This document shows positions 8,426 to 16,153 of a DNA stretch of 42,098 nucleotides, one piece after another. The DNA lies in NCBI GenBank assembly GCA_029861425.1, contig JAOTZH010000009.1:1-42098 (forward strand), given 5' to 3'. Positions within the stretch are counted from its first letter, which is position 1; each line of letters opens with the position of its first letter. The notes under the pieces are model-generated. The model searched no databases and was not told the DNA's origin. It saw nothing but the letters and a program-made list of their open reading frames with translations. The position numbers were made by a program, and so were the translations under genes. This stretch comes from Gemmatimonadota bacterium (lineage in GTDB: Bacteria > Gemmatimonadota > Gemmatimonadetes > Palauibacterales > Palauibacteraceae).

Positions 8426-9979
8426 CTACCAGCCGGGGAGGCGCTCCATGGCATCCGTGATCCGAACGACGGCGAGGAGCAGGTCGGCCATCTTCGCCAC
8501 CTTGTCGAAGTTGATGCCGTCCGGGTCGTCGGAGGCCTGGTGATAACTCTCGTCGCCACCGTAGAAGTAGAGCGTCGGGATTCCGCGCAGGAAGAAGTTG
8601 ACGTGATCCGCATTCCGGAAGATCCGCCGCCCGTCGTCGTCCGACCGGTGCAGATAATCGAACTCCACGCCTGGAATCGACCGTTCGACCTCATGTACGA
8701 TCGACTCGAGCTCCGGGGCGACACGGCTCGACACACGAAACTGGTGAGAGTCGGCGGACCGCCGCGGCTTTCCGATCATCTCCATGTTCACGTTCAGCCG
8801 GACCGCCTCGGCATCTCCCGGTGGGTGATCGACAAAATGGCGCGAGCCCAGGAGCCCGTCCTCTTCCGAAGCCGTGAAGAGGAGCTGCACGGTCCTCCGC
8901 GGCCGGACGTCCCGTATCAACCTCGATGCCTCGAGGAGCGCCGCAACCGAGGATGCGTTGTCGTTCGCACTGTTCAGGATGTCTTCGCCGCTCATCCCCT
9001 GCCCGTCGAGGTGCGCGCTCAGAACGATCACCTCGTGCGAGAGCTCGGGGTCCGAGCCGGGGATCACGGCGCCGACGTTGGAGGTGTTCGCGGTCGACTC
9101 CGACCGCCACGACGCCTCGAACGACACCGTGCCGTCCAGCAGGCGCGACACGTTGGCGCCCGGGTCGGTGTCGTCGACACCCAGGAGGCGGGCAGCCGCG
9201 CGACTCGAGACGACGACCGCCGTTCCGATCGTGGCGCCCCCGGCTCCGGAGGGCAGGACTATCGTCTGTTGCAGGATCGCGGCCGACCTCATCTGCTCCG
9301 CGAACCCGGCCGGCGCGCTTGATGAGGGGAAGGCGATCACGCACGCCGCTCCCTGTCGGATCCCCGTCCAGGCTTTCGTGTTCGGACCGACAGCGAGATT
9401 CGTGTATCTGGCATACAGGTGAGGCGGAAAGTGCTGGACGAGCTCGGATGGGGTGTCGAGCATCATGAGGGCGCATCTGTCCGTAAGATCGATCCCCGCG
9501 TAGTCGTCCCACCCGGCGGCAGGTTCGTGGATGCCCAGACCCACGTAGGCGAGTCCGAGCTCGGCGCCCGCGTCCCGCCCCGCCTCGACACCCATGAACG
9601 CCATGTCCACCTGCTCGGCGAACCGCTCGGTCGCGGACCCGTTCGAGTAGATCAACGCGCCCTCACCGCTGAAACGAACCCGCTCTATCGCGTAGGGCTG
9701 CCGGTAGGATCCGTCAAAGAGCGGATCGAGGCCAAGCTCGGACAGGTGCGCTTCGACGTAGTCGGCGGCGCGATCGAACTCCCGGGTTCCCGATGCTCGG
9801 CCGCGCATTTCGTCCGACGCGAGAAACTCGACGTGTGCTCGCGCCCGAGCGGCCGAAGCCTCTTGCCCGGCGGGATCCTGCTCCGGGGTCGCCGCAGCCT
9901 GTCCGCAACCGACGATCGCGAGCAGCAGCGAGCCGGCCAGCACCCGGCCCGGCGCGCTTCTGTCCTGGTCCGCTCTCAT
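8426..9979 (-). CDS. M28-family lipoprotein metallopeptidase
   Basis: 517-residue lipoprotein (lipobox IVGC, Cys25) of the zinc aminopeptidase family M28. Metal and catalytic residues are visible: SAHLDG (His323, Asp325), NSANDNASS (Asp340), TASEEDG (Glu372-Glu373) and the late His in SYHQASDDPDGIN. The usual NMDMIG segment reads NMEMIG here (Glu400 for Asp). Between the N-terminal half and the catalytic core lies a protease-associated-domain-like insertion (residues about 135-290). The start ATG overlaps the stop of the upstream lipoprotein gene (ATGA), so the two are translationally coupled. It probably trims peptides in the periplasm or at the outer membrane; the substrate is unknown. Confidence 0.92.
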   Translation of the reverse strand: MRADQDRSAPGRVLAGSLLLAIVGCGQAAATPEQDPAGQEASAARARAHVEFLASDEMRGRASGTREFDRAADYVEAHLSELGLDPLFDGSYRQPYAIERVRFSGEGALIYSNGSATERFAEQVDMAFMGVEAGRDAGAELGLAYVGLGIHEPAAGWDDYAGIDLTDRCALMMLDTPSELVQHFPPHLYARYTNLAVGPNTKAWTGIRQGAACVIAFPSSSAPAGFAEQMRSAAILQQTIVLPSGAGGATIGTAVVVSSRAAARLLGVDDTDPGANVSRLLDGTVSFEASWRSESTANTSNVGAVIPGSDPELSHEVIVLSAHLDGQGMSGEDILNSANDNASSVAALLEASRLIRDVRPRRTVQLLFTASEEDGLLGSRHFVDHPPGDAEAVRLNVNMEMIGKPRRSADSHQFRVSSRVAPELESIVHEVERSIPGVEFDYLHRSDDDGRRIFRNADHVNFFLRGIPTLYFYGGDESYHQASDDPDGINFDKVAKMADLLLAVVRITDAMERLPGW

Positions 9980-10842
9980 CTCGGAAACACTTCGAGCTCT
10001 ATGAGCCGCATGGACCCGATCTGTGTCGTCTCGCCGGTCTCGTTGTCGAGCGGCGAGCGTCCGAGGAGATAGGGCGGACGGCCGATCACCTGGGTTCGCA
10101 TCACGCGTGGACTCGTCATCCCCAGCGGGTGCTCGACGATCCACGCGTCGTGTCGGATTCCGAGCCCGTCCTCGACTTCTTCCTGACCGATCACTCGGAA
10201 GGGCGCGGCGTTGAAGACCCTCGAAGACCCCTGCCCGTACTCCGGGAAGAGTCGGACCTTCTGATCCGGCGTCAGAGACATGGAGCCGAGGATCCACTGT
10301 GCGGGCGCGCCGAACCCCGGTCCCGGAACCGGCACGTCCCTGTGCTCCGCCTCTCCGGATTCCGTCCGGACGGTCGTCACGCCGACCCTGGCCGCATCCG
10401 CTCGAATCACCGCGTAGTCCTTTGCCGTTCCGGGGGCGGGCGTCACCTGCAGAAGGAGCCGCAGGTCGTCCCTGGAGAAGAACCGGAACTGGTTCCGCGC
10501 GCTCGTGTCATCGTACTCGAGGCTCCCCGCATCGACGAGACCGACGAGGATGGCGGCCTCCGTGCCCCACGCCACCTCCTCGGCCGTCACGATTACCCGA
10601 TCCTGCCGATGCTCCCCGTTCACGTCGCGGTAGTGGCGCTCGTAAACGGCTCGAAACGGCTGGAAGTTCGCCAGCGACACCTCACCCGGCGCGGTGGCCG
10701 GCCACTGCTCGGCATCCGCATAGATCTGCTTGGACGGGTGGACCCCCTGCGGCGCGTTCTGGGACGCGGCGTCGCTACACCCCACGAACAGGAGGGCCGC
10801 CGCGAGCAACAGTCGGCGGGATTCCCTGACCTGAGTCTTCAT
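9976..10842 (-). CDS. Lipoprotein coupled to the M28 peptidase
   Basis: 288-residue predicted lipoprotein (signal MKTQVRESRRLLLAAALLFVGC, lipobox FVGC). The body is probably a beta-rich periplasmic fold with strands such as FRAVYERHYRDVNGEHRQDRV and DDLRLLLQVTPAPG. I do not recognise the family; it vaguely recalls DUF3108-like periplasmic proteins. AGGAGG lies 5-10 bases before the ATG. Its stop overlaps the start of the M28 peptidase, so the two products may act together. It is divergent from a TetR gene whose operator array fills the shared promoter region, so this TetR probably controls the lipoprotein-peptidase pair. Confidence 0.8.
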   Translation of the reverse strand: MKTQVRESRRLLLAAALLFVGCSDAASQNAPQGVHPSKQIYADAEQWPATAPGEVSLANFQPFRAVYERHYRDVNGEHRQDRVIVTAEEVAWGTEAAILVGLVDAGSLEYDDTSARNQFRFFSRDDLRLLLQVTPAPGTAKDYAVIRADAARVGVTTVRTESGEAEHRDVPVPGPGFGAPAQWILGSMSLTPDQKVRLFPEYGQGSSRVFNAAPFRVIGQEEVEDGLGIRHDAWIVEHPLGMTSPRVMRTQVIGRPPYLLGRSPLDNETGETTQIGSMRLIELEVFPR

Positions 10843-10863
10843 CGAACCTCCTCGGCAGTAACA

Positions 10864-10896
10864 TGAACAGGCGTTCAGTTAGTGAACGATGGTTCA
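10864..10896. promoter_or_regulatory. Operator array of four alternating half-sites
   Basis: TGAAC (10864), GTTCA (10873), TGAAC (10883) and GTTCA (10892) alternate at 9-10 base intervals. The central pair forms the perfect palindrome CGTTCAGTTAGTGAACG (10872-10888). The array lies in the 71-base gap between a lipoprotein/M28 operon and a divergent TetR gene, the expected position for a repressor that controls both. About one half-site per helical turn on one DNA face suggests two dimers binding cooperatively. Confidence 0.75.
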
Positions 10897-10913
10897 GTGT
10901 TATAGGTTTCATC

Positions 10914-11513
10914 ATGCCACGAGTGACCGATGAATACCGGGAGGCCCGACGGGTCGAGATCCTCCGCGCGGCGTCCGCCTGTTTTTCGGAACGCGGGTTT
11001 CGAGCCACGCATATGCGCGACGTGGCCCGCCAGGCGGGGCTCAGCACCGGGGCGGTGTATCGATACTTCCCGGGCAAGGAAGAGCTCTTCCGGGAGATGC
11101 TCGAGTCGGAGCGACCCGTCGAAGAGTCCCAGCAGGCCGCCTTCCTAGAGGGCGAGACTCCGATCGCGCGACTCGAGGGGCTCCTCGAGAGGGTCGCGCG
11201 CCGAGCGGGCGCCGACGAGGACAACGTCCGTCGCAACTTCCGCGACTACGGGGAGGCGGCCGAGGTCCCCTTCCTCGCGAAGGAGCTCGGACTCCACGTG
11301 AACGAGCTGCTGGATGTGGTCGCAGTGGTGGTGCGCGACGCGCAGGCGGATGGTGACCTCGCACCCGATCTGGACCCACGGGCCGTCGCGACGCTTCTGG
11401 TGACCCAGACGGTCTCCCTCGGCTTCGCCTGGCTCTTCGGCGGCCCCTACGACGCCGACTCGGTCGCCGAGGCACTGCGCCGGCAGCTCGACGGCCTCAG
11501 GGCGAGCACCTAG
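10914..11513 (+). CDS. TetR-family transcriptional regulator
   Basis: 199-residue TetR repressor. The N-terminal helix-turn-helix (EILRAASACFSERGF, then LSTGAVYRYFPGKEELFREM) is typical. The rest is a helical ligand domain with an acidic and arginine-rich middle. The ATG at 10914 is preferred over an in-frame ATG at 10863, because the latter would put coding sequence across the operator array. Only a weak ribosome site is seen, so the message may have a very short leader. Its TAG stop interlocks with the stop of the convergent amidohydrolase at CTAG (11510-11513). The likely targets are itself and the divergent lipoprotein/M28 operon. Confidence 0.9.
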   Translation: MPRVTDEYREARRVEILRAASACFSERGFRATHMRDVARQAGLSTGAVYRYFPGKEELFREMLESERPVEESQQAAFLEGETPIARLEGLLERVARRAGADEDNVRRNFRDYGEAAEVPFLAKELGLHVNELLDVVAVVVRDAQADGDLAPDLDPRAVATLLVTQTVSLGFAWLFGGPYDADSVAEALRRQLDGLRAST

Positions 11514-12757
11514 CGCCCGGGCCGACGGACGACCACACCGTCCTTCATCACGAAGGTGACCGACTTCAGCGCCTGCGCATCCCCCAGCGGGTCCCCCGGA
11601 GTAGCGATGATATCGGCGGCCAAGCCGGGGCGGATCGCGCCTCGCGCGTCATCCACGCCCAGCAATCGAGCGGCCTCGGCCGTCATGGCTCGGAGCAGGT
11701 GCGCCGGGGTCATCCCCGCCTCGGTGAACATGTCGATCCGGGCGAGCGCGAGGGTGCCGCGCGTATGCCCGGGGATCTCGGAGACGGCGTCCGATCCGAA
11801 GGCGATCGGGATCCCGACACGAAGCGCCGCCCTGATGCGATCGATCTGCTGGTCGTGCTCGTCCTCGCCACCCACGACGGCGGCTTCCACGGCGGGGAAC
11901 GGTGTGAAGACGGCGACGACGCCGTTTCTCTTCGCGAGCTCCAGGTCCTCGTCTTCGATCGCCCAGAGGTGCTCGATCGAGGTGACACCCGCCGCGGCGG
12001 CATTGTGCGCACCGCGTGCGGTCCAGGCATGTGCAGCCAGGGACCGTCCGGCTCGAGCCGCCTCCTCCTTCATGAACCGGATATCGTCGATCGAATAGAC
12101 GTAATCCTGATCGTCCACGACGATCTTGATGACCTGTGCCCCGAAATGGACGTTCTGGCGGATCGCCCTCACCATCTCGTCGCGGGTGTCCGCGTAGAAG
12201 TATTCCGGCTCCCCCAACTCCGGCTTGTCAGGTTGGAGATGAAACTGACCGCCGAAGGGTGCGATGATGCGTCCGGCGTTGATCATCGTGGGGCCGACGA
12301 TCCGTTTCGCCGCGATCGCGTCACGCACCGCCATGCAGGCGTAGTTCCCGTCGTTCCCGATATCTCGCACGGTCGTGAATCCCGCTTCGAGCACAGCCCG
12401 CGCGTTGACCACGCCGTCGACGGCTCTCGCCGAGCTCGGATCCATGAGCGACGTGTAGTAGTAGTTCCCACCGTCTCGATCGAGACGAACGCCGAGGCAG
12501 AGGTGGACGTGCGCGTCGATCAACCCCGGGAGTACGGTCGCGTCGGACAGGTCGACGACCTCCGCCCCGGCCGGGACGGCGACGTCCGGGCCCACTGCGG
12601 TGATCATCCCGTCCTCCACCAGAATGATCTGGTCGGAGGCGACCGTGCCCGCCTCGGGGTCCACCAGCCGACCGGCCCGGATTGCGGTGACCTGGGCAGC
12701 GGCCGGAGCGACGCTCAGGAGGAGGGCCAGGGTGGGCAGCAACGTTCTCCGGAACAC
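11510..12757 (-). CDS. Exported metal-dependent amidohydrolase
   Basis: 415-residue amidohydrolase of the imidazolonepropionase/prolidase-like subgroup, with a signal peptide ending near PAAAQ. Binuclear-metal ligands are visible: HVH in DAHVHL (His83, His85), Lys211 in VIKIVVDD (the carboxylated lysine), His243 (LAAHAW), His263 (IEHLWA) and Asp323 (FGSDAV). It likely hydrolyses a cyclic amide, dipeptide or similar C-N bond in the periplasm; the substrate is unknown. The GTG start is chosen because GGAGG lies about 8 bases before it; an in-frame start 36 bases upstream is less supported. It is divergent from the lipoprotein esterase at 12881 across 123 bases. Confidence 0.9.
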   Translation of the reverse strand: MFRRTLLPTLALLLSVAPAAAQVTAIRAGRLVDPEAGTVASDQIILVEDGMITAVGPDVAVPAGAEVVDLSDATVLPGLIDAHVHLCLGVRLDRDGGNYYYTSLMDPSSARAVDGVVNARAVLEAGFTTVRDIGNDGNYACMAVRDAIAAKRIVGPTMINAGRIIAPFGGQFHLQPDKPELGEPEYFYADTRDEMVRAIRQNVHFGAQVIKIVVDDQDYVYSIDDIRFMKEEAARAGRSLAAHAWTARGAHNAAAAGVTSIEHLWAIEDEDLELAKRNGVVAVFTPFPAVEAAVVGGEDEHDQQIDRIRAALRVGIPIAFGSDAVSEIPGHTRGTLALARIDMFTEAGMTPAHLLRAMTAEAARLLGVDDARGAIRPGLAADIIATPGDPLGDAQALKSVTFVMKDGVVVRRPGR

Positions 12758-12816
12758 TGTGACCCCTCCATTCAACGATCCGATACGGAACACCGGGAGC
12801 GGAGGAGAAGGTCGAG

Positions 12817-12846
12817 TTGGGGAGTATCGAACACAACCCGTATGAT
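12817..12846 (+). promoter_or_regulatory. Candidate sigma70-type promoter for the esterase gene
   Basis: TTGGGG (12817-12822) and TATGAT (12841-12846) are separated by 18 bases and lie 34 bases before the ATG at 12881. GAGGT precedes that ATG. The match is by eye. Confidence 0.45.
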
Positions 12847-12880
12847 TCTGGCCGGTCCCAACGTCAGCGCCGAGGTCACC

Positions 12881-14629
12881 ATGTCCGTGAAACGCTCCGC
12901 TTCCCCTCTCTACGCAACGACTGCGGTCGCCCTCTGTCTGGTGGTGACCGGGTGCCAGGTCAGTCCCACGCGGCCCGGCGTCGAGGTGTCGTTTCCGGCC
13001 GGGGTCAGCTCGGAGCCGCTGGACGGGCGGCTGATCCTGGTGTTCTCACAGCGCGATGAAGGGGAGCCGCGCTTCCACGTGACCGACGGCGCCGGGGCCC
13101 AGCCGGTGTTCGGCGTGGACGTCGAGGCCTGGGAGCCGGAGGAGCGCGTCGCCCTGTCGGACACCACGTTCGGCTTCCCGGTCGGTCGGTTCGACCACCT
13201 GCCCGAGGGGACCTACCGGGTCCAGGCGATCCTGAACCGCTACGAGACGTTCACCCGATCGGACGGGCACACCGTGAAGCTCCCGCCGGACCGGGGAGAG
13301 GGTCAGCAGTGGGCGAGAAAGCCGGGGAACCTCTACAGCGACGTGGTCGAGTTCGCCATCGGCGGAGGGGGCGAGTCGCTCTCGCTCAGCCTCGGCAACG
13401 TGATCGCGGAGCTGCCGGATCCGGAGACGCTCGAGACCGACTGGGTGAAGTTCGTCCGGATCCGATCGGATCTGCTGTCCGACTTCTGGGGGACAGACAT
13501 GTACCTGGGGGCCTGGGTGCTGCTCCCTGACGGGTTCGACGACCACCCGGAGGCGCGGTATCCCCTCGCGATCTGGCACGGGCACTTCCCGAGCTCCTTC
13601 GGTGCGATGCGCATCGAGCCGCCCGACATGGATGAGCCGTGCGTCTACAGCGAGCGCTTCAGCCTCGACTGCTACAACCGCATCCAGCAGCAGTACAGAC
13701 ACGAGCTCTATCAGCAGTGGACGTCCGACGACTTCCCCCGCCACCTGGTCGTGACGATCCAGCACCCGACGCCCTTCTACGACGATTCGTACGCGGTGAA
13801 CTCGGCCAATAACGGCCCGTACGGCGATGCGATCATGCACGAGCTCGTCCCCGAGATCGAGCGGCGGTTCCGCGGGATCGGAGAGGGCTGGGCGAGGTTC
13901 ACGTACGGCGGCTCTACGGGGGGATGGGAGGCGATGGCCGTCCAGGTCTTCTACCCCGACGACTTCAACGGCGCGTTCGCGGCTTGCCCAGATCCGATCG
14001 ACTTTCGGGCCTACACGGTCGTCGATCTCTATGAGGACGAGAACGCCTACTGGATCGATGCGCCCTTCAAGCGCACGGCTCGTCCGGGTCACCGGGACTG
14101 GCTGGGCCAGATCGACCGCACCCTGTGGGAGTCCAACCACCTCGAGCTGGCCCTCGGCACGAAGACCCGTTCCGGCCAGCAGTGGGACGTCTGGGAATCC
14201 GTCTACTCACCAGTCGGCGACGACGGCTACCCGAAACGGATCTGGGACAAGATCACCGGCGAGATCGACCCTGGGGTCGCCGAATTCTGGAAGCAGAACT
14301 ACGACCTGTCCTACATCCTCCAGCGGGACTGGGAGACCCTCGGGCCGAAGCTCGAGGGCAAGCTCCACATCTACGTCGGCGAGATGGACAACTACTACCT
14401 GAACAACGCCGTGTATCTGACGGAGGAGTTTCTCGAGAGCACCACGGACCCTTACTACGGCGGCGTAGTTGAGTACGGCGCCCGGGATGAGCATTGCTGG
14501 AATGGGGACCACGGCCAGCCGAACGCGATCAGCCGGCTTCGGTACGTCCAGATGTACACGCCGCTCATGCTGGAGCGGATGCTCGCGAACCACCCGCCCG
14601 GGGCGGATCTCACGAGCTGGCGGTATTGA
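12881..14629 (+). CDS. Lipoprotein esterase of the alpha/beta hydrolase fold
   Basis: 582-residue lipoprotein (lipobox VTGC, Cys near residue 27). The N-terminal ~190 residues are beta-rich (SFPAGVSSEPLDGRLILVFS onward). The C-terminal part is a putative-esterase (esterase D-like) alpha/beta hydrolase. The nucleophile elbow YGGSTGGWEAM gives Ser345 as the likely nucleophile, and His538 in ARDEHCWNGDHGQ is a candidate catalytic His. WVLLPDGFDDHP and WHGHFPSS are typical early strands and oxyanion-loop sequence of this family. Its size and N-terminal extension are larger than a plain esterase D. GAGGT sits about 6 bases before the ATG. The substrate (ester of a sugar, lipid or peptide) cannot be told. 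Confidence 0.85.
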   Translation: MSVKRSASPLYATTAVALCLVVTGCQVSPTRPGVEVSFPAGVSSEPLDGRLILVFSQRDEGEPRFHVTDGAGAQPVFGVDVEAWEPEERVALSDTTFGFPVGRFDHLPEGTYRVQAILNRYETFTRSDGHTVKLPPDRGEGQQWARKPGNLYSDVVEFAIGGGGESLSLSLGNVIAELPDPETLETDWVKFVRIRSDLLSDFWGTDMYLGAWVLLPDGFDDHPEARYPLAIWHGHFPSSFGAMRIEPPDMDEPCVYSERFSLDCYNRIQQQYRHELYQQWTSDDFPRHLVVTIQHPTPFYDDSYAVNSANNGPYGDAIMHELVPEIERRFRGIGEGWARFTYGGSTGGWEAMAVQVFYPDDFNGAFAACPDPIDFRAYTVVDLYEDENAYWIDAPFKRTARPGHRDWLGQIDRTLWESNHLELALGTKTRSGQQWDVWESVYSPVGDDGYPKRIWDKITGEIDPGVAEFWKQNYDLSYILQRDWETLGPKLEGKLHIYVGEMDNYYLNNAVYLTEEFLESTTDPYYGGVVEYGARDEHCWNGDHGQPNAISRLRYVQMYTPLMLERMLANHPPGADLTSWRY

Positions 14630-14972
14630 GCAGCTCCCCGTGCGCGGATGTCCGGAGTGCACGGATGCCCGCCGTCGACCGGTCGAGAGCAGCTGAGGAT
14701 CCCGGAACCGGCGGCAAGTTCGCCAGAATCAACGAGTTATGCGGAAGAGTGGCATATTCCGCCATTCCGTAGCTTCTCGTAGCCCGCCGAACCCTCGTGA
14801 CGAACCAGTCGCGTGTCATCGGTCCCCACCCCCGGCATCACACGGGGCCGGCGCATCACCCCCCGTTTTGCGCAGACGTCCCGGGGGTTCCGACCCAACG
14901 GCTCTCCTGCTCGGGATCCAAGTTCGGTCGCTGTAAGACGTTAGGCACGCAGACAGCGGGCTAGCTGGTACG
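14630..14972. other. Intergenic region without a supported gene
   Basis: About 340 bases before the pilin leader. Short open frames here lack ribosome sites and have Arg/Ser/Pro-rich translations typical of non-coding GC-rich frames. A small inverted repeat (GCGGAA at 14741-14746 with TTCCGC at 14757-14762) is seen, without a T-tract. Confidence 0.6.
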
Positions 14973-15027
14973 GGCCTTCCGATACATGCGTCGGTTCGAA
15001 GCACCCGACGCACGACCGGAGAAGGCC
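14973..15027 (+). promoter_or_regulatory. Leader inverted repeats that could mask the pilin ribosome site
   Basis: TGCGTCGG (14987-14994) pairs perfectly with CCGACGCA (15005-15012) over a 10-base loop. An outer pair, GGCCTTC (14973-14979) with GAAGGCC (15021-15027), includes part of the ribosome site GGAGAAGG just before the ATG at 15029. The nested pairing would hide the start region. No known riboswitch motif is recognised. Confidence 0.45.
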
Positions 15028-15028
15028 T

Positions 15029-15733
15029 ATGTCTCGCAGGACCAGGGGCTTTACGATACTCGAGGTAGCTGCGGCTCTCACCGTCGTGGCGGTGCTGGCG
15101 GCGATCGCGGTTCCTCTCTATTTGAGTGCCGTGGAGCCGGCCAGAGTCGCGACGATGAAGAGCGACCTCCGGAATCTCGCAGTCGGCCAGGAGGCCCACT
15201 TCGGCGATCAACGGCGGTACGCCGCGGACGCGGCCTCGATGGGCGGGCGCCTCCAGACATCGAAGAACGTGACGGTGTTCGTAGACAGCGGAACGGTGAC
15301 CGGGTGGGGAGCGACGGCGACGCACTCCGGGACGCTGACGTCGTGCCGCATCGCCTATGGCCACACCGGCTTCCAGGCCCCGACGTGCAGTCGAGACCCG
15401 CTGGTCAGAATCGTGATGCCGGGGGCGGGGGCTGCGGTCGCGAGCGAAGCTGTTCGATTCGTGTTGAGCACCGGCGGCGTTCGAATGACCGCGGGCGCAA
15501 AGGAGACGGCCCACCACCACCTCTTCATCGATCGGGAAGTGACGCCCTTCGGCGATCCGGTCCCACACGACGACGTGGACATCATTCATTTGCAGGAAGG
15601 CGAGTCGGAGCTCTGGCTGCCCGGACTCGCGACGGGCCCGCACGAGGTGATCGCGGTGCTCACGGACGGTGCCCACGTCCCCCTGGTACCTCTCGCGACC
15701 GACACGGTGCGGTTCTCCGTGAGCAGGCGGTAG
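15029..15733 (+). CDS. Type IV pilin-like protein fused to a DUF4399 domain
   Basis: 234-residue protein with a class III prepilin signal, GFTILEVAAALTVVAVLAAI: cleavage after Gly7 and Glu at mature position 5, as in type IV pilins and type II pseudopilins. Residues about 8-105 resemble a small pilin, with helix alpha1 followed by VGQEAHFGDQRRYAADAASMGG and a pair of cysteines (SCRIAYGH and APTCSRD). Residues about 120-234 match DUF4399: AHHHLFIDREV, then an acidic D-IIHLQEGESELWLPGL segment, then GPHEVIAVLTDGAHVPL. GGAGAAGG precedes the ATG. DUF4399 usually stands alone as a small exported protein. No pilus assembly gene is nearby. A role as a displayed minor pilin is inferred. Confidence 0.85.
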   Translation: MSRRTRGFTILEVAAALTVVAVLAAIAVPLYLSAVEPARVATMKSDLRNLAVGQEAHFGDQRRYAADAASMGGRLQTSKNVTVFVDSGTVTGWGATATHSGTLTSCRIAYGHTGFQAPTCSRDPLVRIVMPGAGAAVASEAVRFVLSTGGVRMTAGAKETAHHHLFIDREVTPFGDPVPHDDVDIIHLQEGESELWLPGLATGPHEVIAVLTDGAHVPLVPLATDTVRFSVSRR

Positions 15734-16153
15734 ACACGGCGCCACCCGGGCGTACGTGAACGGTCCGCAGCTCCAGGTCGGGGCTGGAAGAGCGAGAGCT
15801 ACGGGTCGGAGCCGGGCGACCACCGTGCGCACGAGGTGCGCACTCGAGTGAAGAAGGTGCACCGCACGCGACGGTCGGCCCGTGGGCGGCTTGCCCGAAG
15901 TCGGCCCGGCACGACACTGCGAGGCAGCTCTCCAATTTCCCTCCCTTCAAGGACTTGGTCGCGACCGCCACCTGAGACGGTAATAGCCGCCCGGGCCGTC
16001 CGACGCGGAAGGCACGATCCGTGCGCCTCGACCCCCTTGGCTCGGGTTCTGTCCGGGCGGTTCCGCGGCAGATACGTATCGAAGGACTCTCCCCTCCGAA
16101 GAGGGCTCTGAAATGTCGGGATTCACCGGCCACCTACCGCCGGCTGTGAGCGC
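15734..16153. other. Intergenic region before the subtilase gene
   Basis: About 420 bases with no supported coding sequence. It holds a perfect 10-base palindrome GATACGTATC at 16071-16080, about 75 bases before the GTG start of the protease, which could be a regulator site. A partial hairpin (CCCTC and GAGGG near 16090-16105) follows. No clear -35/-10 pair is seen. Confidence 0.5.

Noticed and set aside
8426-10297. Longer version of the M28 gene reaching to 10297
   Set aside because: The extra N-terminal part overlaps the upstream lipoprotein gene in another frame; the start at 9979 opens a lipoprotein signal and forms an ATGA overlap.
11699-12880. Plus-strand open frame continuing upstream of the esterase start
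   Set aside because: It runs antisense to the amidohydrolase. The lipoprotein signal peptide with a ribosome site begins at 12881.
14960-14985. Sigma54 promoter before the pilin-like gene
   Set aside because: A TGGTAC...TTCC string only partly matches the -24/-12 pattern, with mismatches in invariant positions.
14930-15028. c-di-GMP (GEMM) riboswitch before the pilin-like gene
   Set aside because: I looked for it because such riboswitches often precede pilin genes. The conserved core could not be placed; only simple inverted repeats are present.
14816-15862. Minus-strand open frame over the pilin gene
   Set aside because: No domain, no ribosome site, antisense to a gene with a clear prepilin signal.
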